DNA from: Roridomyces roridus
Taxonomy: Eukaryota; Basidiomycota; Agaricomycetes; Agaricales; Mycenaceae
Assembly: GCA_029378245.1 (NCBI GenBank)
Contig: JARKIF010000003.1
Location: 2,108,001 to 2,172,000 of the forward strand
Reading direction: 5' to 3'
Length of the DNA stretch: 64,000 nt
Made by a program: the position numbers and the translations under genes. Below the pieces are notes generated by a model. The model was not told where the DNA came from. It searched no databases and saw only the letters and a list, made by a program, of their open reading frames with translations. Shown one piece after another: positions 11,232 through 21,141 of the stretch; within the stretch, counting starts at the first letter, position 1; each line of letters starts with the position of its first letter.

Positions 11232-12605
11232 ATGTCGGCCCCTCAGACCCTCCCACCCATTCCTGCCCATATCGAAACCTTGTGTGTGCTCTCGCCAGTG
11301 CCAAGACTCGAACTGAGCCTCGGCGTGTTCAAAGGACGGGGCCGCTTGTAAGCTCGCCAGAATGACCGTTACTGCAGCCTCTTGACTTATTTAGGTTGTT
11401 GGAGAGCTTCTTGGAACATATCTATTTGGAATCCTCACTGTCCAATTCTACCTCTACCACCTCAACTTTCCCAACGACGCCAAGTGGATCAAGTACCTAG
11501 TATGTAGCATCTTCACCTTGGACCTGGCGTCGATTGTCATGTGCATTGCCGACTCGTGGCACTGGTTTGCGTCGGGCTACGGAAACATCATATTCCTCAA
11601 CGATATATGGCTCTCTGCGTTTGATACACCGATGCTCGGAGCTTTCATTGCGGCCATTGTCCAATGTTTCTATTGCCATCGAATCTGGACGCTCAACAAG
11701 TACACGCTGCCGATCTGCATACTGGTTTCGATGGTAGCTCTTTGTGTGTCTAAAGGACCGATTTCCTAACCTGAGTGTGTAGCTCGCTGTTGCGCAAATT
11801 ATTGCGGGAATTTATGGGGCGGTTGTGGGTCACAGAGCGCGCACGTTTGCAGCTGCAGGCCCCAAAGTTCGAGCCGCAACTTGGGCAAGTTCAAGTGCTC
11901 GTATTGAGCCGCGCATTAATCCTTTCGATAGGTCGTCAATATTGGAGCTGCCGTGGCCGACGTTCTGATCATGGTGACGATGTCGATCCTGGTACGAACT
12001 GACCCAAAACTCAATCGCGTCCGCCAACTCCGAGTATAGTTGTTGAGATCGCGCGTTAGGACAAATCATGCCCGAACAGATTTCATCGTTAGAAGGATCA
12101 TAAACCTTACGGTCGAGACGAATTTGTTATCAAGTGAGTGGAGAACTCGACTTGCTGCTGTAATTTGCACCAATGTGTCTAACAGGCACCCTTGCCGTTC
12201 TTACCGTCATCCTCCTTGTCGGCGTACCCAATACAAACTACTTTACGGCCCCGTGCGTGCATCGTTCCGTCCATTCTCCCACTCACAACGCTTTCAGTTC
12301 GATCCTTCTTGGCAGGATGTGCGCCACACCACATCCTTTCTTCCAACGCTCATTAACTCTTGGATAGCTATTCGAACAGCCTACTCCTGATCCTCAACAA
12401 TCGTAAATACATGTCCTCCGACAACGTGGTTTCTGACGCTGGCACCGAGTCGTTCCACACTTCGACACGAAAGACGGCGCTCACTTTCACTACTCTTGCG
12501 CAAACCGACGACAGGAGCGATGGCGAAGACAGATATCAGTTGACGGAGAGCCGTGTCGATGGAACTCTTGACGATGGGAATTCGAACAGTGTCGATATCC
12601 GATGA
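11232..12605 (+). CDS. DUF6534 multi-pass membrane protein, copy 1
   Basis: Basidiomycete seven-helix-type membrane protein carrying a DUF6534 domain; function unknown. From ATG 11232, exon 1 encodes PAHIETL; a 53-nt intron (GT...CAAAG) gives TGPLVVGELLGTYLFGILTV, the family start and first TM. The next exon holds LDLASIVMCIADSWHWFASG and AFIAAIVQCFYCHRIWTLNK. Further exons give LAVAQIIAGIYGAVVG, then VNIGAAVADVLIMVTMSILL. The DUF6534 signature LLRSRVRTNHARTDFIVRRI follows, then TLAVLTVILLVG, PNTNYFTAP and LGRIYSNSLLLILNNRKYM. A Ser/Thr/Asp-rich cytosolic tail of about 65 residues closes it. A 1-nt difference from copy 2 falls inside the first intron under this model, so both copies are predicted intact. 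Confidence 0.78.
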
Positions 12606-12974
12606 TGGATAGAAAAAAATTGCATTTTGTCTGGGGTACGTGCAGCCTTCCCCATGACTGCTCTGGGACTGAACGTAGCTTTTCCAGAATAAAAAGTTGA
12701 TGGTTGTTTCCTTCTTATCCTGTGTAGATATTAGTGTATCGATATGAGCAATTTTGTACTTCTCCACAAGGATGTCATTTGTATCGCGCTCTCAGGCAAA
12801 AAGTAAGGCAAGGCAAGGAGCCTCGTGCTGACACGTGAACCTCAATACCCAATTTGGGAAGACATTCCGCCATCAAATCACGTTGACGTGCCATTGTTCT
12901 CGAGACCCACAGCGCGCTTAGCATAGTTGATATCAATGTGAGTGGGCGGCCGTCTTTCTTTCTTCTTCACCAAC
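12606..12974. other. Intergenic spacer before FunK1 copy 1
   Basis: A 369-bp spacer between the DUF6534 stop and the kinase ATG at 12975. It contains the kinase promoter and leader; nothing else is recognised. The matching stretch 24135-24514 in copy 2 carries several small indels, including a short local duplication of a cctcgtgc element. Confidence 0.5.
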
Positions 12975-15410
12975 ATGACCAACTCATCTCAAGCATCTCT
13001 CGACGAGAACCCACGGCTTGAACCCACCGCCGACGACGCGTCGCGTGCTGAGGAGGGCGCGACTCCATTCACCGAGCCTCGCGTCGAGTCTGCCACCCCC
13101 CGCAAGAGAGGACCGGGAACAAGTCTCAACGCCCAGTCCAACAACTTGGAATCTCGGCAACAAGGAGACCTTGGCGCGAGGCGCGTGTGGCTCGCCATGT
13201 TGAAGAGCAAATTCGACGGCATGCAGGATGTCTCTGCGTTTCTTGACGCGATGGGTCCAGGACAGCCTGTCAGAATAGGCACCATTGTGGATAAGGCTCG
13301 ATATACACTGGGGACCACAGCTACCAAGCTCGTGGATGCGGACACCGAGAAGGACATGACGGGACCCATGGTCAGTGACATCTTCTCCATCTAATATATA
13401 CTCACACCGAATAGATCAAATACTTGAATAAGGTCGTCGCAGATTTCCCGCCCGAGACCAAACCCGGTTTCCACGACACGAGCAACACGAGATTTCCGTC
13501 CGTCGAGGATGGGGATCAAATAGAACACCACACGATGCCCGACATTACAGGTTCCAAACCTGGCCAAATCTCGCACGATGGTGACTGGGAGTGGGCGCAG
13601 GCTGGTACAGTCATCGAGCTGAAATACAAGATCGACATAATGGACGATAAAAAGCGGGGCATCGGAGAATCTCAAGAGGCTCAAAAAGCGCTTATCCAGC
13701 TTGCGAAGGGCGCCCGCAACCTTATCATGGCCTCGGGAAGCTGTTTTGTGTATGTCGTGGCCGTCTTTTCCCGCACAAGAGCTCGTATCTTCCGCTTTGA
13801 CCGGAGCGGTTTCTCCGTCACAGAGTCCTTTGACTTCACGGTCGATAAGAAGCATCTGCCCACCTTTCTGTGGCGATTATACAATCCACAGGGCTACTCC
13901 ACGCCCGTGATGACAGGCGCCGACGACACAATATCGGTCCCGACGGAACCAGAGCAGAAGCGGATGCGAGAAGCGGTCCTCCGCATCAGTGCTTACGATG
14001 AGTGGAAGGACGAAGCTATTGACGGCGAGCATCTTTGGATCCGTGCCGCTCGATACAATTCGGACACGGGGGAGCTGGAGATCGTCAGGTGTTTTACGTT
14101 CGGCGACATTCTCTCTCGATCGGACGGCCTTTTCGGTCGTGCGACCCGGGTGCTCCGAGTGATCCTGGAGGAGGACGTCGATGCGAAGGAGCAGGATGAC
14201 AACGCGGCGGAGCCAATCGTGTACGCTCTCAAGGACGCCTGGCCACAGGAGTGTCGGCGACCCGAAGCCGACTTTTACCGCTTGATCGAAGAACACTGCA
14301 AGCGAGAGGTCGCCGAGGCTTCGGGTGAGGAGAGGGAGCAGAAGCAGGCTACTCTCGATTCCATCGCCAAATGCCACGGCAGCCTCGATCTCTCCGTGCA
14401 GCACGACAATTTGGACCACGACCCACAGCTTCACCAGACCAACCCCACCAGTGAAGACCGCCCAAATCTTCCGCGTCGTCACATGAGGTTGCTGTTGACC
14501 CCGGTGGGGATTCCACTTAAAAACTTTAAATCGACAAAGTCCTTGGTCGGTGCTCTGTTTTGCGCTATGCGCCGTGAGTTTATATCTTTTTTCGAAGACT
14601 TCTCGCTGACACGATATTCAGGCCATGAGGCCGCGTACAACGCCGGCGTCATGCACCGCGACGTGAGCGAGGGAAACGTGCTCTTTCGCGAAGTTCCCCT
14701 GGATGGTCAGGAATTCAATGGCTTTCTCCTTGACTGGGACTACGCCGAGTTCACGCCAGAAGGGGCCAAAAATTTCAACCAGTTGTTCCCTAATAATCCT
14801 CTTCCCGCCGCCGACGTCGACAAAAGTTTGAAAGACGTCACGGTATGTTTTACTTGCGCCACTCTGGCTGTCGTCTCATTTTATTTAGGGAACCTTTCCT
14901 TTCATGGCCATCGAGATTATTGAGAACTCCAATGGTGTGGCCGGACACCCCGTGTTACATGGCGCACACCACGATCTCGAAAGTTTTTTCTGGCTCCTCG
15001 TTTGGATGGTCCTGCGACACACGGACCTAAACAAGAATTCCATGGCCTGTTCCAAGCTTTTTGACTTCGATGGTCATGAGATGAAGAGTGCCTATGTTCG
15101 CAAACCCATGCCCATCGACAAGACGAATCGTCCGCTATACCAGCTTTTGAACGCCTACCGCCAAGGAGTGGAAGAGCAAAACCGGTCGCAGCCCGATACG
15201 TCGGACGATGATTTGCTTATCAGTCGTCGTACTCAAGTTACACCGCCTGCTCCCGTCAACCTCAGCCATGATGAGGTCTTGCAGTGGTTCGAATCGGTGT
15301 TGATACAGTCACGGCTGCCCTGGCCGGAAAACGACGAGGCCCAGGACTTCGTGCTGCCGAGCACCAGAAAGAGGACCAGCAGAAGGATGAATCGTTGCGG
15401 GTTTCGATGA
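12975..15410 (+). CDS. FunK1-type fungal protein kinase-like protein, copy 1 (altered C terminus)
   Basis: Member of the mushroom-expanded FunK1 protein kinase family. An N-terminal region (MTNSSQASLDE onward, about 135 residues) is spliced to the long exon from about 13421. That exon carries the FunK1 nuclease-like/kinase N-lobe region, with WEWAQAGTVIELKYK. The catalytic loop MHRDVSEGN lies at about 14650 and the metal-binding loop reads LLDWDYAEF in place of canonical DFG; GTFPFMAIEII then marks the activation segment end. A 45-nt intron before HEAAYNAG is readable in frame and easily missed. Near 15366 copy 1 is one base shorter than copy 2, so the frame leaves the KKDESLRVSMMK tail and stops at 15410 with RRMNRCGFR. 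A basic tail of roughly 60 residues is thus lost; kinase function may survive. Confidence 0.8.
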
Positions 15411-15609
15411 TGAAGAATGCGACGGGCTCTTCTGCGTCACTGAGCGCGGGGTCGGGTTCCAGGAAGAGGGCGGCTGCAGAGGCTGGTGTTGGCGAAGGAT
15501 CCGAGTCCAAGAAGGTGAAGAAGACGGCTGATGGGAACCGTCAAGCGTCGTGGCAAGAAGAAAAAGTAGTAGTTAGATTCAGATATTTGTGTTTGTATTA
15601 CTCTCGTCC

Positions 15610-16935
15610 ATGAACATTAACCGAAATGGCTACTACGACCGACTACCAATGTACGCCCCCGTCAACGACACTCACCTATATTTCCCACATCTAATGACGC
15701 CCCGATCGTTGCCCCAAACCCGCAGGTCCCGACCGCGTTTCCCGCTAAAACCACGCTCGGGGCTGTCTGTCCTCCTCTACGTCCTCCCGCTCTCCCTCCT
15801 CCTCCTGCTACTGGGTTTCTACCTGTACGAGCCACACGTAGAGCTCGCATTCTACTCGCGTACCTGGACACAGGACCAGATACTGCCAGTCCCCACATTG
15901 TCGACGTGTTTCGACTCAGCGCGCGTGCACCCAGCTTACAACCTCACCGATGGCCTCTATGGCCCACGACGGACGGAGGTGCAGGCTGGAATGGCACTGC
16001 GACTCGGGGTGGACTGCTACAACTTTGCAGGCACGATCCAGCCTGCTCCGCGGACGTCGAACGAGCACATTTCGGCTGAACAGCGGACACAGTATCATAC
16101 GTATTGGCGGAATGACCTGGCGCCCTTTGGACCACGACAGGAATGGATGCTCAAGTCGTTCTTTGCGACTCAGCATGTGCCCAGTTCAAGACTCATTTTA
16201 TGGTCCAATGGACCGTTGCCGCCGAATGAGATCCTCACAAAGTACCTTCGGAGGTTCCCCGATTCGTTTGCGCTGCAGGTCGTCGACATACCAGCCCTTG
16301 CGCAGGGGACAGCGCTCGCGGGTAGCCCTCTGCTGGTGCAGAAGGACTCGAAGGCATGGGTGGACGGCGACCTCATACGATTACTGCTGTTGTGGAACTA
16401 CGGCGGCGTATGGGTCGACATGGACTCGCTCCTCACGCGTTCTCTCGAACCTTTATTGGAACACGAATTCGTGACGCAATGGGACTGCTACGACAAGCTC
16501 TACCAACCGCTGAACGGCGCGCTAATGCGGTTCAAGTCGCACTCGCCGTACCTATGCGAGGCGTTCCATCTCATGACCACGTCCACACCGCCGCGCGCGG
16601 GGTCAACAGACTGGGGCTCCTTGTTGTATATGAAGCTTTGGCGGGGACTTGCTGCGTCTGGGATTCCACCGTTCAAGATTCTGCCTTTTTGCTTCTCCGA
16701 CGCGCGGTCTTGTCGGTTGGATAACCGGCTGCCTGACCCGTTCGTGTCGGACGGCGATCGAGGGAACAAGATGGGGGTCTGGAACGGGGCAATGCAGGTG
16801 GGCGGCAGGCTGGATCGGGTACTGCATAAACAGATTTTTGGGGTTCATCTGCATAACCAGTGGGAGAAGCCGTATCCTGCGGGTGGCTGGGTAGAGAGAC
16901 TGTTATTGAGGGGGTACGATGAGGAACTAGAGTAG
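15610..16935 (+). CDS. DXD glycosyltransferase, type II membrane protein, copy 1 (intact)
   Basis: Golgi-type glycosyltransferase of the sugar-binding DXD superfamily (Gly_transf_sug-like, related to Och1/alpha-1,4-GalT folds); donor and acceptor unknown. A single exon of 441 codons from ATG 15610. A short basic cytosolic tail is followed by one membrane anchor (SVLLYVLPLSLLLLLLGFYL, residues about 49-69), then a lumenal domain. The DXD site appears as GGVWVDMDSLL at about 16402-16434, preceded by KAWVDGDLIRLLLLWNYGG, the usual pre-DXD helix. NLTDG is a possible N-glycosylation site. Conserved cysteines and an HLHNQWEKP motif close the domain. The stop at 16933-16935 is only seven bases before the first ATG of gene G, so the mRNAs must overlap or abut. 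Confidence 0.88.
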   Translation: MNINRNGYYDRLPMYAPVNDTHLYFPHLMTPRSLPQTRRSRPRFPLKPRSGLSVLLYVLPLSLLLLLLGFYLYEPHVELAFYSRTWTQDQILPVPTLSTCFDSARVHPAYNLTDGLYGPRRTEVQAGMALRLGVDCYNFAGTIQPAPRTSNEHISAEQRTQYHTYWRNDLAPFGPRQEWMLKSFFATQHVPSSRLILWSNGPLPPNEILTKYLRRFPDSFALQVVDIPALAQGTALAGSPLLVQKDSKAWVDGDLIRLLLLWNYGGVWVDMDSLLTRSLEPLLEHEFVTQWDCYDKLYQPLNGALMRFKSHSPYLCEAFHLMTTSTPPRAGSTDWGSLLYMKLWRGLAASGIPPFKILPFCFSDARSCRLDNRLPDPFVSDGDRGNKMGVWNGAMQVGGRLDRVLHKQIFGVHLHNQWEKPYPAGGWVERLLLRGYDEELE

Positions 16936-16942
16936 AAAATTG

Positions 16943-17329
16943 ATGCCACTTGTTGTTCGACGGTCACTGTCGACTCAGATTCCTCTCGATGCGATACTTG
17001 GTGGTTTGACACAAAAGAACTTGACAGTCAACTGGCCTGCGGTCCTGCCGAAACAAGATTCGCTCTCACTTGCACGAAAAATACGGGCCGAGCGCAATGT
17101 AGCGCTCTTGAACGGGCGACAAGACTCGCGGTTTCTCAATCACGTCGTCGTGCATGCGCTCCTACGGTCCTCTTCTCTGCAAGCAGGCGAGCACTTGCTG
17201 GCCTTCTCGGCCAAATTCCGCGCCAGGATGCACCCGCTCACTCTGACGCAAACCATCTCCTCGCTGCTCTCCTCTGTGCCTCGGAAACACCACCCACACG
17301 ACTTCCGACGAGGTATAGTATCACTATAG
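16943..17329 (+). pseudogene. Gene G, copy 1: 5' fragment cut by the duplication junction
   Basis: First about 120 codons of gene G (complete at 28497-30042). It starts at ATG 16943 with MPLVVRRSLSTQIPLDAILG, then is identical or nearly so to copy 2 through SSVPRKHHPHD. At 17303/17304 it runs into the DUF6533 gene. The fused frame continues FRRGIVSL and stops at 17329, inside what is a DUF6533 intron. Splicing at that preserved donor would join DUF6533 coding sequence out of frame. A truncated product is possible, but the C-terminal three quarters are absent. Confidence 0.9.
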
Positions 17330-19015
17330 CCCGCGCAACCCAACCTGACTCTTTTACGCAGGTCAATTACATCTGGAAGGGAAAGAAGGGGCCTAGTGCG
17401 TGTTCCCCTGCGTCAGCACCCCCGCCTGACTTTTTCCCCCAGTCATATACTTATTTCTCTTTGTCTGTGCTCGATTCTTCGAGTCGCGTCTGTCACTGAC
17501 TTGTATAGAATCGATATTTCACCCCTCTTGGGTTCATCATCAATCTTTACGGTAAGGAATATTATGGTCGTCCGTACGGAGTTCTAATCTAAGCCCAGCG
17601 TATTTGAGTCCCACCTGGACAACGCAGGTGCGTCGTCCGTCTCCATCGGTTTGATAATGGACATCGATACTCCGCAGAGGTTAGCCAATTTTGTCCCGTA
17701 AATGCAGTCTGAGTGACATCAAATCGTTTTATGGATGCGGAGCCTTCGTAAGATACGAAGGAGCGACGGTCGCTCTAGCCGTGGAGGTCGTTGGACTCAT
17801 GATGCTCCTCAGGTATCTCCTCTCAATCCTTTTTACTATCCGTTCTCACAACATCCCAGAGTTCACGCGTTGTATCCGAGAAGCCCATGGATTACCAAAG
17901 CTTTGGCGTTCCTTTTACTTGTTGAGACTGGCATCAACGTCTGGTTGATCAGCCGCGGAGAACGTAAAAACGAGCCCTGCACAATTTCCCCCGTTTGACT
18001 TGATTGCAGCGGTTCTGCATAACGGGGCCTCTGGCGTTCATGGTAAGCCATCATTCAAACTGCAAGATTGGCACCTGATTTCTTGCCAGCTTGTTCCATG
18101 GTTTTTGACCCTGCAATGTAAGTTGATTGAACGAAACTTGGTCTTTTTATTGACCGTATCGCATTTTTAGAAGCGGCGCAGCCAGCGCTTCTGCGTGGTA
18201 TCCTCTGATGTACGACAGCATCGTGTTTGCCCTCACACTGCGGCGTACACTTCCCGCGGTCAGGCAGAAAACAGCCGGCTACATTTTAAAGAGGTTGCTC
18301 GAGGATGGAGTACTGTACTATAGGTGCGCCTGCAAGCCTTCCTTTCTCATTTTTCTAAAGCAAAAAAGCGTCATTTTCTGCATCACCTTCGTTCTGACCC
18401 TGATGATAATAAGTCATGGATATCACAAAATGAATCAACGTCTGCTGACCCTTGTCCAGGTGCCCCGCCTGGAACCAAGAATATTTGTGCCCAGTGAGTA
18501 TCTTCTCGTATGAAGGTTTACTGGCTCACAGTCGGCAGGCTGGAGCAACTGTGAGTAATTGAACCGTGCCATGTATCCTCATATTGAATTACTTTCCACA
18601 GAATCACGGTGCGTAGACCCAAGTGCTTACCAACGGTCTCTCAACTTGCTCAAAGGTCGCGATGATGAGTCGCATCACCCTGAGTCTCAAGAAAGCTGGC
18701 CGGCAGGGTGAAATCGGTCCCGGTCCCTTGATCTTCGATCCAAGGGATCCGGAATTCTTCTACAATGACACGTGGACCCAGTCGATAGTGATAGCACCGC
18801 CGGCCGAGAACTTGTCGCCTGTGGCTCCTCATACCATCGGTGGTATCAAGCAGCCGCAACGCCCCATTCTGCATGGGCCCAATGCGATCAAATTCTACGT
18901 GCCACCCTCGCCCCATTCGTCCCAGACTTCTGATGCACTCGAATTCCCGTCTCCGACTTATCCTCCACCGCCTTCTTCACTACGAAAAGCCTTTACCAGT
19001 AGCAAAAATGTGTAA
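17304..19015 (+). pseudogene. DUF6533 membrane protein, copy 2 (5'-truncated)
   Basis: Lacks the first exon and most of the second; only the final bases before the phase-0 intron donor remain, joined to gene G out of frame. The rest follows copy 1: VNYIWKGKKG, NRYFTPLGF, ALYPRSPWITKALAF, ETGINVWLISRGE and the MSRITLSLKKAGRQG tail with stop at 19015. Between about 17660 and 17785 the sequence differs strongly from copy 1 and is longer. It encodes a variant exon reading GCGAFVRYEGATVALAVEVV, closer to the family pattern than copy 1's LCSRFVKYEG. Without a start or N-terminal TM it is unlikely to be functional, unless transcription starts internally. Confidence 0.8.
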
Positions 19016-19125
19016 ATTGTAAATTACATTCGACATAACTGCATTGTTGTAACCAAATTTCTTGTGGATACTAACAAGCCACAATACCACTACGCTTTCG
19101 TCCGAATTTGGTAATTTCGGTCGCA

Positions 19126-20410
19126 TCACTGGGTGAACCCTTGAAACGTGGGCTGACCGGTTGCGATGCGCCACCTCTCGCCACGCCAGATGAGGGCGGC
19201 GACTGGAAGGAAAGTGACGAAGAGGATGGCCGCGAAGGTAAACCAAGCCCAGAGGTATGTGATTTGATTTGCGAGTGGAGTCGCGGCAAAAGGGATGAAG
19301 AACGACAAGCCGCGGCCCAAATTGAACAAGGTGCCTGTCTCGGGTGTCTGCGGCCTGTAGCAGTCGCTAATGTACGCGTAGAGGCAGGTGGATGCGATCT
19401 GGAGCCCGAACGCGCCCACTGCAAGACCTACGAGGGGTGGAATGAAGCCTGTGCGTCCGACGGTGGCTCCGAAGATGATGATGCCTGCGGGCATGAAGAT
19501 CGCGGAAAGGGGGGAGAGATAGAGGCGGTATTCAGGCTTGCGAATGCCGTCGTGGCGCATCGCCATTCGGAACATGATGTAGTCCGAAAGGCGACCCGCG
19601 CAGAGCTCTCCCAGGACAGTGCCAATGGTAAGCGATATTCCAAGGCAGGCTCCCGTGGGTCCGGCTCCCAAATGATAGATTTTGTGGTAAATCGCAGCGA
19701 TGGTGACAGCAGGAAGAATGTTGACAAAGGTCCATGCGAGGGTGTAGTAGCCCAAATCCCGCACCATTCAGCGCACGCGCTACAAAATTTCAGTTCGTTA
19801 ATCCCGGAGTTCAAGTCCTGTAACACTTACTGATTGCCACTCCAGCATACGTGTTCGATGCGCCCGACCCAATGCCGCCAGCGATCGTCAAAAGGATGGC
19901 AAAGAGTGTCACAGGGCGTCGGCCGTATACATTCGTCAGTGGAGTAAAGATGAAGGGCTAAGATGCTGTCACTTCAAGGTACTCTTCAGAAAGCGGCAGA
20001 CGTACGGTAAGACCGCCAGCAATGATGGCGCAGGTAGTTGTGTAGGAGGCGGTCGTAGAGTCGACGCCCAGACCGTCCGCGAGGAGGACCAGGGAAGGAT
20101 TGATGACCGCTGAATTAAAGGGCCCTAAAATGCGAACACCGACACTTGGAGAAGGACGACCCATTTCATCCAGGACGGCCAATTCTGGGAGTGGATTCAG
20201 CGTCAGCACCAACAAGAAATATCGACGGACCAAAGGATCATCCTTGAATCGCGATGGCTGGGGCACCAGAGGCAGACCGTGTTTGTCCAAAAGCAAGGGA
20301 GCGGCCTCGTTGAGTATGGCTGCATTTTTTTCGCTGTCGCTGGAGAGAGAGCTACGGGATTGTTCCATTGTGTGTGGGGGTTGCACCGAGGAGTCAATCT
20401 GGCCCTCCAA
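19126..20410 (-). pseudogene. MFS transporter, copy 2 (deleted and frameshifted)
   Basis: Counterpart of 7145-8875 with two lesions. First, about 443 bp corresponding to 7770-8212 are missing at 19750, removing roughly TMs 3-6 and shifting the frame. Second, at about 20128 one a is missing from the run, so the TM1 reading VFAFLGP becomes VFAF followed by TAG. The remaining parts, from TLAWTFVNILPAV to the stop at 19126 and the N-terminal MEGQIDSSVQPPHTMEQ, are close to copy 1. The intron at the GASNTYAGVAI junction has a canonical GT donor here. No functional transporter can be made. Confidence 0.93.
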
Positions 20411-21141
20411 TCTGGCTCCCTCTCCATCTTGCTTGTTCTCACCAATTTATCCACACGACGTCGCTTGGATAGAATTAGAATAGAGACGAAGCGGCCCGCT
20501 GCACGAGTTCGTAATCTTTCCGTGCTGGGGACTTGATTACACCCGGAGAATGTAAAAAGAAGTATCGCTGTCGTAAGCAGGTGCCTGAGCCGCGGAGAAG
20601 AAATCTGGAGACCGGAACAGACGCCAATGGCCCCAGAGGTCCACGACCATAGAGCATCTTACACTTGCTGCCCAGAGAGAGTTTGCGATTTTGGGAGCTA
20701 CGGGTCCAGAGGGTGACGCCGTGTGAGGCCGGGGGGTGCAGATCGCAGAGTGCAGAAGCAAGAACCACAAGAACCACATCAAGGAAGAGTGGAAACTAAA
20801 TTGATCGAATGATGGAATTAGTCGAACTGTCTTCATCCTGTAACAACAGCAAGTGAGCTTTGTTTCCTTCCCGGACAGGCACGGAGCCAAATCTATCGAA
20901 CGAAGACCTCAATATTGCGGCTCTCAGGCTGCTTTCCCCGACCTCCGACCTGCTGTTCTATCCCATCTGGGATGCAATCTCTAGACAAATACGGATAAGT
21001 ATCCTCACAGTCCCCGGACATGCCTCCCATCGCAAGCATTTCAAGCCGATTGCTGGCATCTCACTCAAAATCTCTCACCGTTGAATTCCCCACGTCAAAT
21101 ACCCCACCAGAGATTTGGAATCGCGAGTACTGTTCGACAAT
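20411..21141. promoter_or_regulatory. Divergent promoter space between MFS and monooxygenase, copy 2
   Basis: Nearly base-for-base equal to 8876-9606. It should drive the intact copy-2 monooxygenase on the plus strand. No specific element is recognised. Confidence 0.45.

Larger units (their letters stand above)
5382..17303. repeat. Tandem duplication unit, copy 1 (about 11.9 kb)
   Basis: Direct repeat whose partner is 17304-28845. It begins in the second coding exon of the DUF6533 gene (sequence tccgacgaggtatag) and ends inside gene G (sequence cacccacacgact). Gene order is DUF6533, MFS (minus strand), FAD monooxygenase, DUF6534, FunK1 kinase, glycosyltransferase, gene G start. Copy 1 is about 380 bp longer, mainly because copy 2 lacks about 443 bp of the MFS gene. 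Confidence 0.97.

Noticed and set aside
11232..11347. Apparent 1-nt frameshift between DUF6534 copies in the first exon
   Set aside because: A GT...CAAAG intron of 53/54 nt covers the difference and gives the expected family start, so the indel is intronic.
14570..14625. Uninterrupted 499-codon frame in FunK1 taken as intronless
   Set aside because: A conserved GT...CAG intron of 45-50 nt whose length is a multiple of three lies inside; its translation interrupts the kinase sequence before HEAAYNAG.
15281..15300. tRNA T-arm-like gttcgaatc
   Set aside because: Lies in the kinase coding sequence (WFES) with no A box or cloverleaf around it.
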